From: Lolium rigidum
Taxonomy: Eukaryota > Streptophyta > Magnoliopsida > Poales > Poaceae
Direction: 5' to 3'
DNA length: 64,000 nt
Assembly: GCF_022539505.1 (NCBI RefSeq)
Contig: NC_061508.1
Span: 64,427,754 to 64,491,753, forward strand
Shown: positions 20,750 through 33,353 of the stretch, piece after piece
Position numbering within the stretch: position 1 is the first letter of the stretch
Layout of the letters: the number at the start of each line of letters is the position of its first letter
Notes under the pieces: model-generated
Databases searched by the model: none
Seen by the model: only the letters and a program-made list of their open reading frames with translations
Told to the model about the DNA's origin: nothing
Made by a program: the position numbers and the translations under genes

Positions 20750-23220
20750 GTTTGAATCTCGAAACACCCCTACGGGGCAAAAACCTGCCACCACCAAGTA
20801 TCACTCAAGACTCTTGTACAGAGCTAACACCCACGAAACTTCCCTTTAATCGTCGATCATGGCCGGATCTTGTACATCATCCACCTTTATCCTCCTAGCA
20901 ACATCAGCAACAAGCTTCATCCGCTTTCTAGTCCCTGCCACCACCTTCTCCTTGTCGTCATTTGCTTGCAAACTGCCCAGTATAGAAGACAAGAACACAT
21001 GGTAAACACAACCTCGATAGGGGATTTGAGAGTATACCCGTCAAACGTAACTTTGTTACGAATTGTTCAAATCGCCCAACAAACAGCAGCAATTCCCACC
21101 ATATACATTTCCGATCCTTCAGGTAAAAAGGCATAAAACCAAAATATTGCCTGCCTTAGAGAATTTGGACATGTATTGGTACCAAAGAGGTTACCCATCA
21201 CCCCCCCCCAAACAACATGAGCAATAGGACATGTGAAAAATAAATGGTTCAGAGTCTCAATTTGCCTGCAGAAAGAACACACAGGATTACCAAGCCATTT
21301 ACGACGTCTCATATTGTCTCTTGTAGGAATAGCATTTCAAAAAGTTTGCCACATAAAATCTGTATCTTCAGAGGTATTAGCTTTCCAAATCATCTTATTG
21401 TCAGAACAAGAAAGATTACTTTCCGAAAATTCATATACTGACTTACTGGAGAAGATTTTGTTTGCAGTTAACCCCAAAAAAACATTATCCGAATCATTAT
21501 TCAAGCATACATTGTCAAATCTCGTAAGAATCCCAGCCCATTGTTCTATCAAATGTGTATTAAGCCTTCTCCTCTCATCAACTTATCTACGTCCACAAAG
21601 TTTTTGATAGTGCACTCTTGCATTTGGCAAATGTTAAAAAGCTCAGGGTATTGCTCAACTAGGATAGGTCCAGGGTTCTTAGGATCTTTCCAAAACCTCA
21701 CAACGTCACCCTTGTTATGTTTTACTTTTCTCCTACCAAAGTACACATCCTTAACTTGTAAAAAAGATTTCTAAAAAGGTGAATCCGAAAACCGAGGAAG
21801 CACAGTAGCAATAGTTGTATTTCCAAGATAACGAGCCTTGACAATTTCCTGCCATAACCCATTTTGGGTTTCTAACTTCCACCACCACTTCACTAATAAA
21901 CTTATATTTTGTCTCCTTAAATCTTTAATACCAAGCCCTGCTTTATTTTTCGATCTACAAAATTTTGACCACTTAACCATATAATAGCTCTTCTTATCTT
22001 TCCTTTTTTTTGCCAAAAAAATCTTTTCCTATACTTATCAACTTTTTCAAGGAAAGATTTCTTGAGAAGGAACATGGACATAGGATAATAATGGAAGGAA
22101 CATGGACATAGGATAATAAAGGACTGTGGATAATCAAGTATCAATAAGAATCTTCTTACCACTAGATGAAGTTGAGATACCAATCCAAGAATCAAGTTTC
22201 TTGATTAATTTGGCATCAATGAAATCCCAATCAGAATTCTTTAGAACTCCAGAGGAGACATGGACGCCCAAATATTTCAAAGGAACCTTTCCTACTTGAC
22301 AACCAAACATGTTAGATAAAAATTGGCACTATCATTATCCCCACCGACTAAGAAAACTTCACTTTTCATATAATTGATCTTAAGCCCCGACATCAACTCG
22401 AAGCAATGTGAGATACATAACACAGTATCATCCGCGTATTGAAGAATAGCCACTCCATGAGGGATCAAATCCGTAGCAAGACCAACTGACATGTCATTGG
22501 ATTGAGATTTTAGAACCATTTTTGTAAGGGATTCGGCAACTAAATTAAACAACGTAGGAGACATCGGATCACCTTGGTGAACACCTTTCGCACTTTGAAA
22601 ATAGGGTCCCATCTCATTGTTCAATTTCACACTGACTGTCCCATCAAACAGAGATTGTTTTACCCAAGAACACCAAAGATCATTGAACCCTCTAATTTTA
22701 TGGCACTCCAAAATAAAATCTCAGTTTACTTTGTCGTAAGCCTTTTCAAAATCCAACTTAACAACAACCTCACATTGCTTTTTCACATGAGTATAATTAA
22801 TTAACTCATGTAACAAGAGCACCTCATCCATGATATTCCTTTTTTTAATAAAAGCATTCTGCTGGGTACTAAAGAGCTTATTAGCAAAAGGTTCCAGCCG
22901 AATTGTCAAAGTTTTTGTTATTAGCTTATAGATACAGGGCAACATGCAAATAGGTCTATATATTGGGTAATCCTATCAGCACCCTCAACTTTAGGCAGTT
23001 AAGTAATAATCCCATAGTTCAAACGCCTTACATCCAACTTCCCATGGTAAAAGCAATGAAACATGTATACATAATTTCAGGTTTTACTACGTGCCAACAA
23101 TGCTGGAAAAATTTAATGGAGATATTGTCCGGACCAGGAGCCCTATTCACATCCATGGAAAACAAAGCATTTTCAATCATTGACTACTGATTGTCCCTAA
23201 TTTCACTGACTACTACCCGG
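20750..23220 (-). pseudogene. L1-type LINE remnant: reverse transcriptase and zf-RVT region
   Basis: Minus-strand pieces, in order, give a palm entry (NRAPGPDNISIKFFQHCWH, near 23130), KLDFEKAYDKVN (22721-22760), KGVHQGDPMSPTLFNL, and the RT active-site motif YADD (QYADDTVLC, near 22430). The 3' end carries a zf-RVT motif CX2CX7HX4C (CSFCRQIETLNHLFFTC, near 21270). A TGA at 22721 replaces the Trp expected after KVN. Further frameshifts, a deletion near 22300 and a 24-bp tandem duplication at about 22067-22117 destroy the ORF. The endonuclease domain is missing, which is typical of 5'-truncated LINE insertion or later loss. The 3' end near 20750 shows no clear poly(A). It is inactive. Confidence 0.85.
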
Positions 23221-23575
23221 CGTACAATTTTTATATTGAAAGAAATAAGAAACACCAGCTATGCTCCATGAAAAAGAAAGGACCGTCCAATTAGGGTGTT
23301 TTCTGCCATGTGAAAAATAAGTGCTCGTACGAATTTCAAATCTACCTCGCCTGCCTAATGCTTGCACGTCGAAATCGAATTTTAGTGTTGTTCGTGACAT
23401 TGCAGAGCGATCGATCAGGCGGAGGCCTTCCTAACTTGTTCGTTGAGAATTTGAGATCGACACGCATAGGTAAACCCAGGTCGGTACCACATAGTTAGCA
23501 ATCTAAACGAGGCCGACGTAGGCCGTTCGTCTTTTCACCTCGACATCTCCAGGGAGCGAGTCCAGCCGGCGTACG

Positions 23576-25204
23576 ATGGAGATCGGTCACGCCGCCAAGC
23601 CGGTTCTCGAGGACCGCATCAGCAAGCTCGACGACGCCGTGCTCGGCCACGTCCTCTCCTTCCTCCCGTCCAAGCAGGCGGCGCGCGCCGCCGCGCTCTC
23701 GTCCCGGTGGCGCGACGCCTTCGCCGGCGTCCACACAGTCTCTATCGAGGAGCCGGAGGGCTCCGTCCCCACCTACGACGACGACCGCCACCGCTACAGC
23801 CACGACGACAGCTTGCCCAAGGATCTCCACCTGCCGTCGCGCTTCGGGGCCACGATCACCGCCGCCATCGTCGCCCGTCACCGCAGCCCGGCAGCCACGC
23901 CGCCGCTGCGCGCGCTCCGCGTCGCCTTGCACGACTACAAGTACCGTGACTCCGTCACCGTGGACCAGTGGATCTCCTACGCCCTGAAGCAGGCAGGGTC
24001 GGCGCTCGAGCTTGATCTCCGCCTCAGGTGCCTGCCCATCTACTGCCGCCGCGCCCATGACGATGGCGGTGACGATGACACCGCCTCATCCAAACACGGG
24101 AGGGTTGTTCCAGATTCCTCACTACAAGTGCACATGGAAAGTTTTTTTCTGTACACCGTCCCGAGGGGTCTCTTCTCCAGCTCAGCGCTGCGAACGCTCC
24201 GCATCGGGCCATGCAGGCTCTCTCCGCCGTCCGCCATCAGCCTTCCTTCCCTCGTGGAGCTCCTCCTCAGCCGCGTCCCTGACGGCGAAGAGGACGTGGG
24301 GAGGCTCATCTCCGCCTGCCCACGCCTCGCCGACCTCACGCTCGAGTCCTGCGGCACGGTAACCGCGCTCTCCTTCCCGGACGCGCCGCGCCTGCGCAGG
24401 CTCGTCCTGCGATGCTGCCACAACCTGGCCAGCGTCGTCATCGACGTGTCAGAGCTCCGCGCCTTCGAGTACCGCGGCGCCGTGCCCGAGGCCACGTTCC
24501 TGACCATGTTCGGCGCCAAGGGCTGGTTCCTCACCATGCCGTCGCTCACGTCGTGCACCGTCGACATCTGCAGGGGTGAGGTTTCGGCGCCGGAGGAGCT
24601 CTCCAGGCTCACGGCTTTCCTCTACCAATTCGCGTCTGCGAAGCATCTGCGCCTGAGGTCCGAGCGTCTTTGCCCCAGCATCGGCGACGATGCCGTCACA
24701 AGGCTCCCGACGTTCCGGAACCTCCAACACCTCGAGCTTTGGGGGCACCTGCCGACTGATGACGATGCAGCCGACATCGTCGGGGTGACAAGCAGGATTC
24801 TCCAGCACGCCCCAAACTTGGAGGTGCTCTCGTTCGTTTTCGAGACGGGGACTAGGACTGACGCCGACAAGGATGGGCCGCTCCCACACGGCCGCTACAA
24901 TTGCAAGGAGGAAGAGCTCCTCGACGCGCACCGTCTCAGGTACAACCGGTACAGTGTCCTCGACGCACCGACCGGCGGTGCCAGGATCCCTTGCTTGGCG
25001 AACCGGGTAAGGGAGATAAACCTAGTGCATTACCAGGGAGGCAGGGCGCAGAGGAAGCTGGCTAAGTTCTTGCTATGCAACGCTTCCGTCATGGACGAGC
25101 TGTGGTGCCAGTTCGCCGAGGGGCCCCTGTGGACGCAGACCGAATTGATGCGAGAGATGAAAAGCTGGGTGTCGGACAAGAATGCCAACACGGTCTTTCG
25201 GTAA
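23576..25204 (+). CDS. F-box/LRR-type protein 2
   Basis: This is a single-exon gene of 542 aa from ATG 23576 to TAA 25202-25204. Residues ~14-55 form the F-box (ISKLDDAVLGHVLSFLPSKQ, then LSSRWRDAF). Leu-rich segments follow from about residue 195 (LRTLRIGPCRL, LVELLLSRV, LADLTLESC, LRRLVLRCC), spaced as in plant F-box/LRR proteins. The C-terminal block VREINLVHYQGGRAQRKLAK is characteristic of grass FBD/LRR F-box proteins. The presumed role is substrate recognition in an SCF ubiquitin ligase, with an unknown target. GC3 is very high and there are no disabling changes. It is only a distant relative of the F-box gene at 18102: the shared layout is clear but little sequence matches by eye. A poly-T run follows in the 3' flank. 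Confidence 0.87.
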   Translation: MEIGHAAKPVLEDRISKLDDAVLGHVLSFLPSKQAARAAALSSRWRDAFAGVHTVSIEEPEGSVPTYDDDRHRYSHDDSLPKDLHLPSRFGATITAAIVARHRSPAATPPLRALRVALHDYKYRDSVTVDQWISYALKQAGSALELDLRLRCLPIYCRRAHDDGGDDDTASSKHGRVVPDSSLQVHMESFFLYTVPRGLFSSSALRTLRIGPCRLSPPSAISLPSLVELLLSRVPDGEEDVGRLISACPRLADLTLESCGTVTALSFPDAPRLRRLVLRCCHNLASVVIDVSELRAFEYRGAVPEATFLTMFGAKGWFLTMPSLTSCTVDICRGEVSAPEELSRLTAFLYQFASAKHLRLRSERLCPSIGDDAVTRLPTFRNLQHLELWGHLPTDDDAADIVGVTSRILQHAPNLEVLSFVFETGTRTDADKDGPLPHGRYNCKEEELLDAHRLRYNRYSVLDAPTGGARIPCLANRVREINLVHYQGGRAQRKLAKFLLCNASVMDELWCQFAEGPLWTQTELMREMKSWVSDKNANTVFR

Positions 25205-27022
25205 ATTTTAGGTGTTCGTATCGTTTTTTTTTTTTTGCTTTACACAAAATACAGAAACGCAACCTTGGATTCTAATTACGCGCGGGCGTGTCTTGCTAGC
25301 GCCTGACTGGATATGTAAATTGCCACGGTATTATTTTTCCGAAATAGAGAATGAAACTCCGAGCTCTGCATCGAAAATATACAATATTTATTTAAATTTT
25401 CTTCATTATAAAGATTTATCAAGAATATCTCATAAAACCTGACCTGAAGCCATACTCAACGCCTACGCATACCAACAATGGAAGAAAAAACATATTGTCA
25501 GGGCCTTGTGTCCTAAAATACAGAAACAACAGCCCACCAGGAAAAACTCGGGGAAAACACCGAGTCACCTGACGACACTAGTTATTCCAGATGCTCGCCA
25601 AAGCTGAATTTATTTGGATTTCTCGGTAACCACCGCCTACATCAACATTTAATATTTCTTGCCCTGGTCAAACTACCTGAGCACTGGATCCAATGTAAGT
25701 AGGATCACTTAGCCATGTTTCATAATTGGAAAAACAGGCACCATGAAAGTACATACCACTCAACCAAAGAAAGATAATAGAGAGTTGCGCGAAATGAGCA
25801 CTAAAGACTTTTCGAGAGATTTCCTCCAAATCACCGGTATGACTGTCGAAATCGTCAGCATCTGCACGTAGGTTCCAGATCCAAGTGGTAGTATCAGGGG
25901 CCCTTAGCTAGTGTTCTGAGAAATGGTCGGGTCTAGACCATTCCTCAAAAGATATTTTTACAGGATCCGTGCACAACAATTTTTACTTCTGGTTCCGACG
26001 AACAAATAATAATCATTAAGTCCTCCTCTTTCCGGACAAGATACCATTGGATGAGTTACTTTTCATTGGCATTGGAAATATATCACATTATGGCAGGGCA
26101 ACGTTTCACAATTTAATGAATCCTCCACTTATTTGATAGGATGGCTAAGAGATTACTTAGGCCTCCGACCAGCTCATCCATTAAGAGTTTCGCTCTATCG
26201 GCTTCAACACCCAAACAATATTCGATGGTGATTTGCTCCACACCGACTGGATACTCACAAACATTTGCTATCATCCAGAACTTCAAATCAGTAATGCTAA
26301 CTTTTTATGGGTTGGCAATTGCAACTCTAGGCATGCAAACTCACTAAGATCGACCACCATCTCATTTGCACGGACAATACCATGTCCGTAATAAACAACA
26401 AAATTGACTAGCTCAAACATGTCACCTGACTTTAAAAAAATATTAATACCATCAAATACTAAACTAATAGAATCCTACACGTCAAATAACAGACTACATC
26501 GTGCTAAACAAATACTAAAAAAATTAACCTAATACTACACACCCATCCCAATCGAAAACCTACCTCATACCTACGATATACTAACACACTAATGCACACG
26601 TCTCATTACGCTAACCATGAATCAGTGAGAGATTAACGTATACCCTTGATGGGTGCGAAGCCCCGCTGCCTTGCTTCAACCGGAGCCCGCTACCACCGAC
26701 GCAGCCCACTCAGCAACCTCCAATCTCCACCACCATTGTTGGCTACCATTGCTCCACATAAGCTCCTCCAAAACACCTCCACCACCCACCCCATCAACAG
26801 ATCAAGGCATCCTCACACTTCCGCCTAGCCCTACAAGAAATCTGTAGGTTTATTTTCTAGTTTGAGTGCCTGATTTGGGCAGCAAAAATCAGAGCTTTTA
26901 GCTCTTTTCGGGTGAGCTGGTTCAAACCAGAGAGAAGGAAGGAAGATATATAGAGGAAAGAAGGAGCAAGCGGCTGACGCAGTGATGGCGCTTACCACGC
27001 CAGGCCCACGCGGTAAGGCCTA
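25205..27022. other. Intergenic stretch with a possible minus-strand coding fragment
   Basis: No intact gene was seen. On the minus strand, about 26140-26340 reads without stops for about 65 codons ([20 protein letters not shown], then [16 protein letters not shown]). A little further on (about 25960-26080) another readable stretch contains IQWYLVRKEEDLMIIIC. This could be an eroded gene or captured exon, and I cannot name it. The right end (26640-27020) is Pro/Ser-coding, low-complexity sequence leading to the Harbinger terminus. Confidence 0.3.
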
Positions 27023-27081
27023 GAGTATTTCCACCCGACTTCCCCAAAGGGTCCCAATAGCTGTTTTGACTTTTGAGGGCG

Positions 27082-30000
27082 TGTCAACACCCGGATTTTT
27101 AAGTCAAGATGCCTATTATGCCATACATCGCAATCCCAGGAAGATTGTTGTTGCGAGACATAACAATTGATATCATAAGTCATCATTCATTACAAACCAT
27201 AATCGTCTTACAAAAGTAGATCACATGATCCGATATTACACAAATAGTTGATCTAATGATCAACGAACACAATACATAGCGGAAGCGTAGTAGTAGTGGA
27301 CTATCTAATCCACAGGACAACGCTTGACGTCAGAAGAACTCCTAGTTGTTGTAGACGTCCTGATGGCCGTCATCTTCATACTGCTGCTCCTCTTCATAGT
27401 CTGGCCATTTGAATAGCCAGGGATACAGCCGTGAGTACTTTTAAAGTACTCGAAAACTAATACTAATGTAAGTACTTATCAATTTTAGTCAAGGGGTGCT
27501 AAGCTCTAGGTTTATTTGCATAAAGCCAATTTTAGTTCATAAGCATTTAGTAAAAGACTCTTTATTTGCTAACTAACTCAAGTGGGAACATTAGTGTCAT
27601 TTCCACAACTCAGTTGTGATTCAAGTCAAGTTCACCATTCAATTCATCATTCCTTTTTAAGAAAACATCTGACAACGGAACAGTATGGCCTTTCCAATCG
27701 TCCGTAACCGTGGACACGGCTATTCGAATAGGTTTACACTCTGCACAGGTTGTACACTTGTGCCACAACTTTTGATTACATCCGTCAGGGATAACCCTGA
27801 ATAATCATAACTCAGTACGCGGATCATCAACCATAACCGTTCACTTACATATCCTAGTATAGGCACCTCTCCCCATGAACTTGGCCTCCCAGTGAAGACA
27901 AACCGTCAGCCTAGGAACTGCACAGGGCTTGGGCCGGACATTCACCTCATTTCACGTCATTTCACATCATTTCACTTTCAACGGAGGCAGCCTCGGCATA
28001 ACCCCTATGACGCTTGTTTAGAGGGAACCCATACTAAGATGCATAAACTTCCAGTTAAACCCTACCCATAATCAGGTATTGTGGGGGTACTAAATAATTG
28101 GAATGGTATCGCATCCGAACCCAATCATCAGTTTTTATCAAATTCATCATGCCATTCAAGTCACATTCACCATCAAAATCTTTCAAAGTCATTTCATTTC
28201 ACATGTTCCCATCTAGAGTAGTCAATTTTACTTGTTCACACTAGCACTAGTCATGAGGGGTGCTAACTATCTTGTAGCTCTCTAGGCTAAATTTGATACT
28301 CTTGTAGTACTATATTTAGACCAAAGTTAACTATAAAAATAAGTTTTAATAATCAAAGTAAAAGCTTGTAAGGTTAAAACTTGGGATTTGATCATGAAAC
28401 ATAAAGTAATAGGTGAGTGTGCCTTGCTCTGATAGAGCTTTGCACTTTGCAAGAATATTAGCTTGCCTTGGTTGGTGTACTCATCAAAGTGGTCTTCTTC
28501 TCCTTGGAAGTAGACCTCCTCCTCCTCCTGGTACTCCTCGGTACTAGCGTCTAAAAACGGATACGAGGTAACAATCACCAATAAAAGCTTAAGAGCTAAA
28601 CTAAGCACACACAAGGTTCACACAAGCTAATCTATCATCACAACATTGCTATCATGTTGGTTGACTTTGTTTTCTTCTTAAGAAAAATAATTTCCTCTCA
28701 TTACAAATATTAATTAGGGCTTCTCTTTAGTTCTTTGAGAAATAATTTCCTCTCATTGAATCTTGTTAAGATTTAAGTTCCTCAAATAATAATGTATGAA
28801 CCCATGTTGACCAAGGTCAACACTTCATAATCATCATTTGGGAAAATGATTTAAATGAGGTATCACACCTCATACAATTTAACACTAACATAATTATAAT
28901 TTAATATCACCAAATAATTCAATATGATATGATATAGACCATGGTCACTACCTCATGTTGAGTTACTTGAGAGAAGATTTAAATGAGGAAATACCTCTCA
29001 TATGATTTAATAAATAGTTTTGGATAATTTAAATGGACTAGAATTAGCCATAGGGCCATTATTTAATCTAGGCCATGATCCTATGAAGTAACTATGTCAT
29101 ATTTTTACGTATTCAGATAGAAAATATGAATTGTGATTTTTGAGAGTTGGAATCAACTCAAAATCATTTTTGGTTGATTTTTAATAAATGTTTGAAGTTT
29201 GAAAAGGCCCTGCCTTGTTATTTGTACTACATTAATTCTACATTGAATCTAGAGGTGAGTTTAGTGTAGTTATTTAGAGAATTTCATAAGCTTTCCAAAT
29301 ATATAAAATTCATCAAATTTGGTTTAGCAGATTTGATTCTATTTAATTTTGAACATGACATCAGTGAGGAATTTGAATTAAATCGAAATAATTGCATTTG
29401 AATTGCTGGGCCAGCGCGGGAAAAATAACGGGCCAGCGAGAGAAAAGGAAAATGGGCCGGCCCATTTCGCGTCCAGCGCGAGCAGGCCGCCTGACAGCGG
29501 GGTCCACACGTCAGTGGGTCATAACGCCCGAAACGGTAAGTTCGATTCCGAGCCGCAGGATTAGAGGGAGATCTAACGGCGCACAAGCGTCGTCTTCTCC
29601 GGCGAGAAGCAAACTCACTGGCGGCGAGGGTAGGGGGTCGGGGAGCTAACCGGGGTCCGGCGAGGCTTGGCGACGAGGTACGGCGGTGTTGTCGACGACG
29701 GCGGTCCTCTGGGTACCAGCGGCAGCTCCGGGGGCGGCTCCTATCTCCGGCGATCTTGCGGCAGTACTGCGGGGCTCCGGCGATCGATTGGGGGTCTACA
29801 GAGGGAATTGGGACGCAGCGTTGCTGGAGGAGGGTCAGGAAGGAGAGGGGAGGCGAATGGCTTGCAGAACTTAGGCGCGGGGAGCCTCCTTTTATAGCGG
29901 CGTCGGGGTCTGAGGCGCGCGGCTAGGTCGAGCATGGCGACGGCGGTTTGGAGCGGCGAAGGGGCAAGGTATGGACGTGGTTCTGTTCCTAACGTCTTGG

Positions 30001-31314
30001 TGGTCGTCACCCGCTTGGCGGCACAGTAAACGGCGGTCGGAAGCGACGGGGAGATTGACGTCTAAGGCCATGCCCGTGGCGGACGACGGTGACGCGGCTC
30101 GGGGAAGGGAGAGAGGGTGTCTACAGCGTTGCTGGTGTCATGGTGACTCGCTGCGCGGACGCTGATGGCGAGGCGCGGTCGGAGCTGACGGGGCGACGCA
30201 GCGCTCTGGCACGCCCGTGCGTCGCAGCCATGCGCGTCCTGGCGTCACTGGTGGTTATGGGCGCGTCTGTTGCTGGCTCGTGCTGGCCTCCTCTCAGTCA
30301 AGGGGGTGGACGAGCAGACGCAGGGGAGTGAGGGGGACCTCCCAGACATGGTGCTGCGAGCTGGCGACGTGTGGAGAGAGAGATGGATGGGGGTGGGCAT
30401 GAGCTCATGGCATGGCCAAGTTTGGTCTTTTTCTCCACTTTGACCATGGGTACAAGTGGGTGCTCATGTCCAGAGATGACAGAGGGAGTGAGGGGAGGCT
30501 TGGTCATGGGTGGTTTAGTCAAGAAACCAGGGGGTAAAAGGATGTATGGAGTTTGCAAAGTTTTGCACACCAAGTGCTCGATGAAATGGCCGAAAGAGAG
30601 AAAGTTTCAAATTTTGAAATGAATTTTGGTGGAATTGATTCATATAATATTTGGCACACAATGGTGGTGGTGTTGTGCAAAGTTGAGTTGATTTGCAAAA
30701 ATTCAAAATGTGTATGATCTTGTTTTTGTTTCAATGTTGCTACTTTGCTTGCTCATAATTTGAAATTTAGCAAGAATTTGCATGAGTGTGCTTTACCAAA
30801 GTTGTTCACCTTGATGTGGTCTTGGATGAGGTGCAAAGATTTGAGGTGGTTTAGTTTAGGAATCTCTTAATACAGAGGCTCAAAGTAGGTGTCATGTTAA
30901 AAAGGGCAGATTTGACCATTATCTCATGTGAGCTCAATTTGATTTCAAATTTGATTTGATTTGAGTTTCTTTGATTCAAAAAGTGTTATTAAGTGTTTAG
31001 TAACATTCTACAAGCAATGGCACAAGCCAAGTTGGCCTAGATCAAAGTTTTGCAAAATGTCCATAAGCATATGCATGTGTTGAAATTTGGATTTTTTTCT
31101 CTATTTCTTTCTCTTTCTCTATTATTGATCATTGGTTCATATGTTAGGGTTTTAGCATCATTGCTAGGTACACACACAATCATCATGGCAAAAGCACAAG
31201 AATTAAACATGGGTATTATGCATAGCACATGTGTTAACAAAAGTTTTTGTTGGTTCTCATTTTTGAATATTGGAAACTCCTTTTCTTTCTTTATTAAAAT
31301 TTTGGGATGTTACA
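27082..31314 (-). mobile_element. Solo LTR (4233 bp) of a long-LTR gypsy element
   Basis: It starts TGTCAACACCCGG at 27082 and ends GGGATGTTACA at 31314. On the minus strand it begins TGTAACATCCC, a classic gypsy LTR start. It is flanked on both sides by the 5-bp direct repeat GGGCG (27077-27081 and 31315-31319). A single LTR with an exact target-site duplication is the signature of LTR-LTR recombination after insertion. A minus-strand TATA box lies at 29889-29897, next to a GC-rich block. ORFs inside (for example 29284-29586, 29741-30010, 30298-30573) are not conserved genes. Confidence 0.92.
29889..29897 (-). promoter_or_regulatory. TATA box of the solo LTR
   Basis: CTATAAAAG on the minus strand sits in GC-rich sequence. 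It is equivalent in position to GGTATAAAAC in the truncated LTR at 5099-5108. Confidence 0.55.
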
Positions 31315-31721
31315 GGGCGCCAGCGCGGAAACATGCATCCAGCCGTGGTCTCCAAATTTATTTTTTTCAACACTTCACCCGGCGGCCTCAGGTCGAACCC
31401 AATCTACGGGGAGCTAACGGGGGCGCCGGCGGGGCGAGAAAATGCTACGGGCCAGCCCTGTCGGTGACCAGAGCCAAAAACCCAGGCATTTTCCCCCTTC
31501 TCGCCCCGCGACCATTGTCGCCACCGCAACCACCCCTCGTCGCGACGGACCATTGCTGCCGGTAGTACCCACTCTGCCGCCGCGTACGCTCCGCCGCAAA
31601 CAACCGCCACCTCGCCGGCCCTTCCCACCATCGCCGTTCACCAGCTCCCGCCACCGCCGCTACCTCCGTCTCCACCGCGCTCCCACCCTGCACGTGAGGT
31701 GTTCGGCCATTTGCCACGGAG

Positions 31722-32850
31722 ATGGACTCGGACGACGAGGATGTCATGGCCGCGCTCATGGACGAGGAGCTCGTTGTCGCGACTGCGACCAGGGACACCG
31801 CTGGAGACGACGAGCATCTGGCGATCCTCGTCTCCCTCTTTGCCATGATCGCCGAGGAGGACAAGCCAGTCGTTGGTGGCTCCGCGTCGGGTCGCCGCAA
31901 GAGCAATCCTAGGCAGAGGATGGAAGGCTACTGCATGCTCTACGCCGACTACTTCGTCAACGATCCATTGCACAACGACACCGTATTCCACCGTCATTTC
32001 CCGATAAGTAGGAAACTCTTTCTGAAGATAGTCGAGAATTTGAGGGAGATCGACTACTTTAAGTTGAAGAGAGACACCGTCGGTGAGCTTGGTTTCTCGA
32101 CTATTCAGAAATGCATAGTGGCTCTTCAGATGCTTACCTATGAAATTGCAGGTAATACACAAGGGTGCATGGAAGAACTGTCTATTTGCACACCAGGGCA
32201 TGTATAAGGGACACAAGGGTGCATGCAGTGTGGTACTTGGGGCAGTGGTTGACCAGGACCTGTGGATTTGGCATGCGTTCTTCGGCATGGCAGGATCACA
32301 TAATGATATCAATGTGTTGTAGTGCTCCGATGTGTTCCAGAAGCTTGTCGAAGGCAATGCCCCTCCGGTGCAATTTGAGATCAATGGCCACCAGTATGAC
32401 AAGGGCTACTATCTTGCAGATGGCATCTGTCCAAGATGGTCAACATTTGTGAAGACAATCTCGAACCCTATACCCGGAGGGAAGAAAGCATGGTCTGCTC
32501 AAATGCAGGAGGCTGCCAGAAAGGATGTGGAGATGACATTTTGTATGCTGCAAGCTCGCTTTGCCATTGTCTGATACCCTGCTCTTACATGGTCCAAGGA
32601 GAAGATGTGTAAGTTCATGACATGTTGTATCATACTGCACAACATGATCATCGAGAGCGGGAGGGAATTTCCAGTGTTTGATACTGAACCATATGAACGG
32701 ATGGATCCTCTTGCAAATGTTGATCACAAAGTGCCTCCCGCATTTGCTGCTTTTCTCACCAGACGTCAAGAAGTCCGAGACTCCAACACTTATCACCAAC
32801 TGCAAGATGATCTGGTGGAGCATTTATGGACTCTCAAAGGCAGCGACTAG
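31722..32850 (+). pseudogene. Harbinger transposase, disabled
   Basis: The ATG at 31722 opens an acidic N-terminus. A HTH-side region follows (FHRHFPISRKLFLKIVENLR) and runs to ALQMLTYEIAGNT near 32155. The protein then jumps to WKNCLFAHQGMYKGHKGA in another frame, so a deletion has removed the stretch that normally holds the first catalytic Asp (GSIDCMHW region). The remaining DDE parts are visible: SHNDINVL with the second region, [12 protein letters not shown], and the Glu region [18 protein letters not shown]. In-frame stops stand at 32320 (TAG) and 32572 (TGA). The family product cuts and pastes Harbinger elements at TWA-like targets. This copy cannot be active. Confidence 0.88.
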
Positions 32851-33353
32851 TTGAATTATTTGTGTGTTATGTTGAACTTGTTGAATTTTCTCCAACATTT
32901 ATTTAAGTTGTAATAAATTATCACAGTTTATATAATGTTTAAATTTAAAATATATATGAAACTATATTGGGGCCGTCATTTGGGGTGCACGACTGGGCGC
33001 CGGCCATGCCCTCATTTCTAATTTTGCGCTAGCGCCCCCATACGGTCCCTATATGGGCTATGTTGGACACCGTATGGGGAGGGCGAGTGGAGATGTACCG
33101 TGCCACTCTGGCGAGAAAGGAAGCTATCGCGGCCAGGTGGAGCGGTTGCTCGCTGCATGCCTATCGGCCGACAGGCTCGGAGGTCCCGCACCTGGAACCG
33201 CTCAAGGATGCCGCAGTTTCAATAGTAAGTTCCTACCGCGTGAGGTCAAAGCGGGGGCGCGCTACTTTTGTAAATTGCCAGATCTACATATTACTTCCGT
33301 AATACACGAAAAAAATTATTGTTTTTTTTTCGAGCTATCGCTGTATTTGCACT

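Larger units (their letters stand above)
27023..33098 (+). mobile_element. PIF/Harbinger-type DNA transposon, split by a solo LTR
   Basis: The ends are imperfect inverted repeats. The left end reads TTTCCACCCGACTTCCCCA (from 27028) and the right end, reverse-complemented, reads TCTCCACTCGCCCTCCCCA (from 33094), 15 of 19 identical. They match the GAGCATCTCCAC-type ends of grass Harbingers. Without the inserted LTR the element is about 1.8 kb. It carries a broken transposase (31722-32850) and lacks the usual second Myb-like ORF. A clean 3-bp target duplication could not be recognised. Between the element and position 33353 lies about 250 bp of unassigned sequence. Confidence 0.7.

Noticed and set aside
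31050..31565. 171-aa plus-strand ORF
   Set aside because: It runs across the solo LTR end and its target duplication into Harbinger sequence, so it is a chance frame over a transposon junction.
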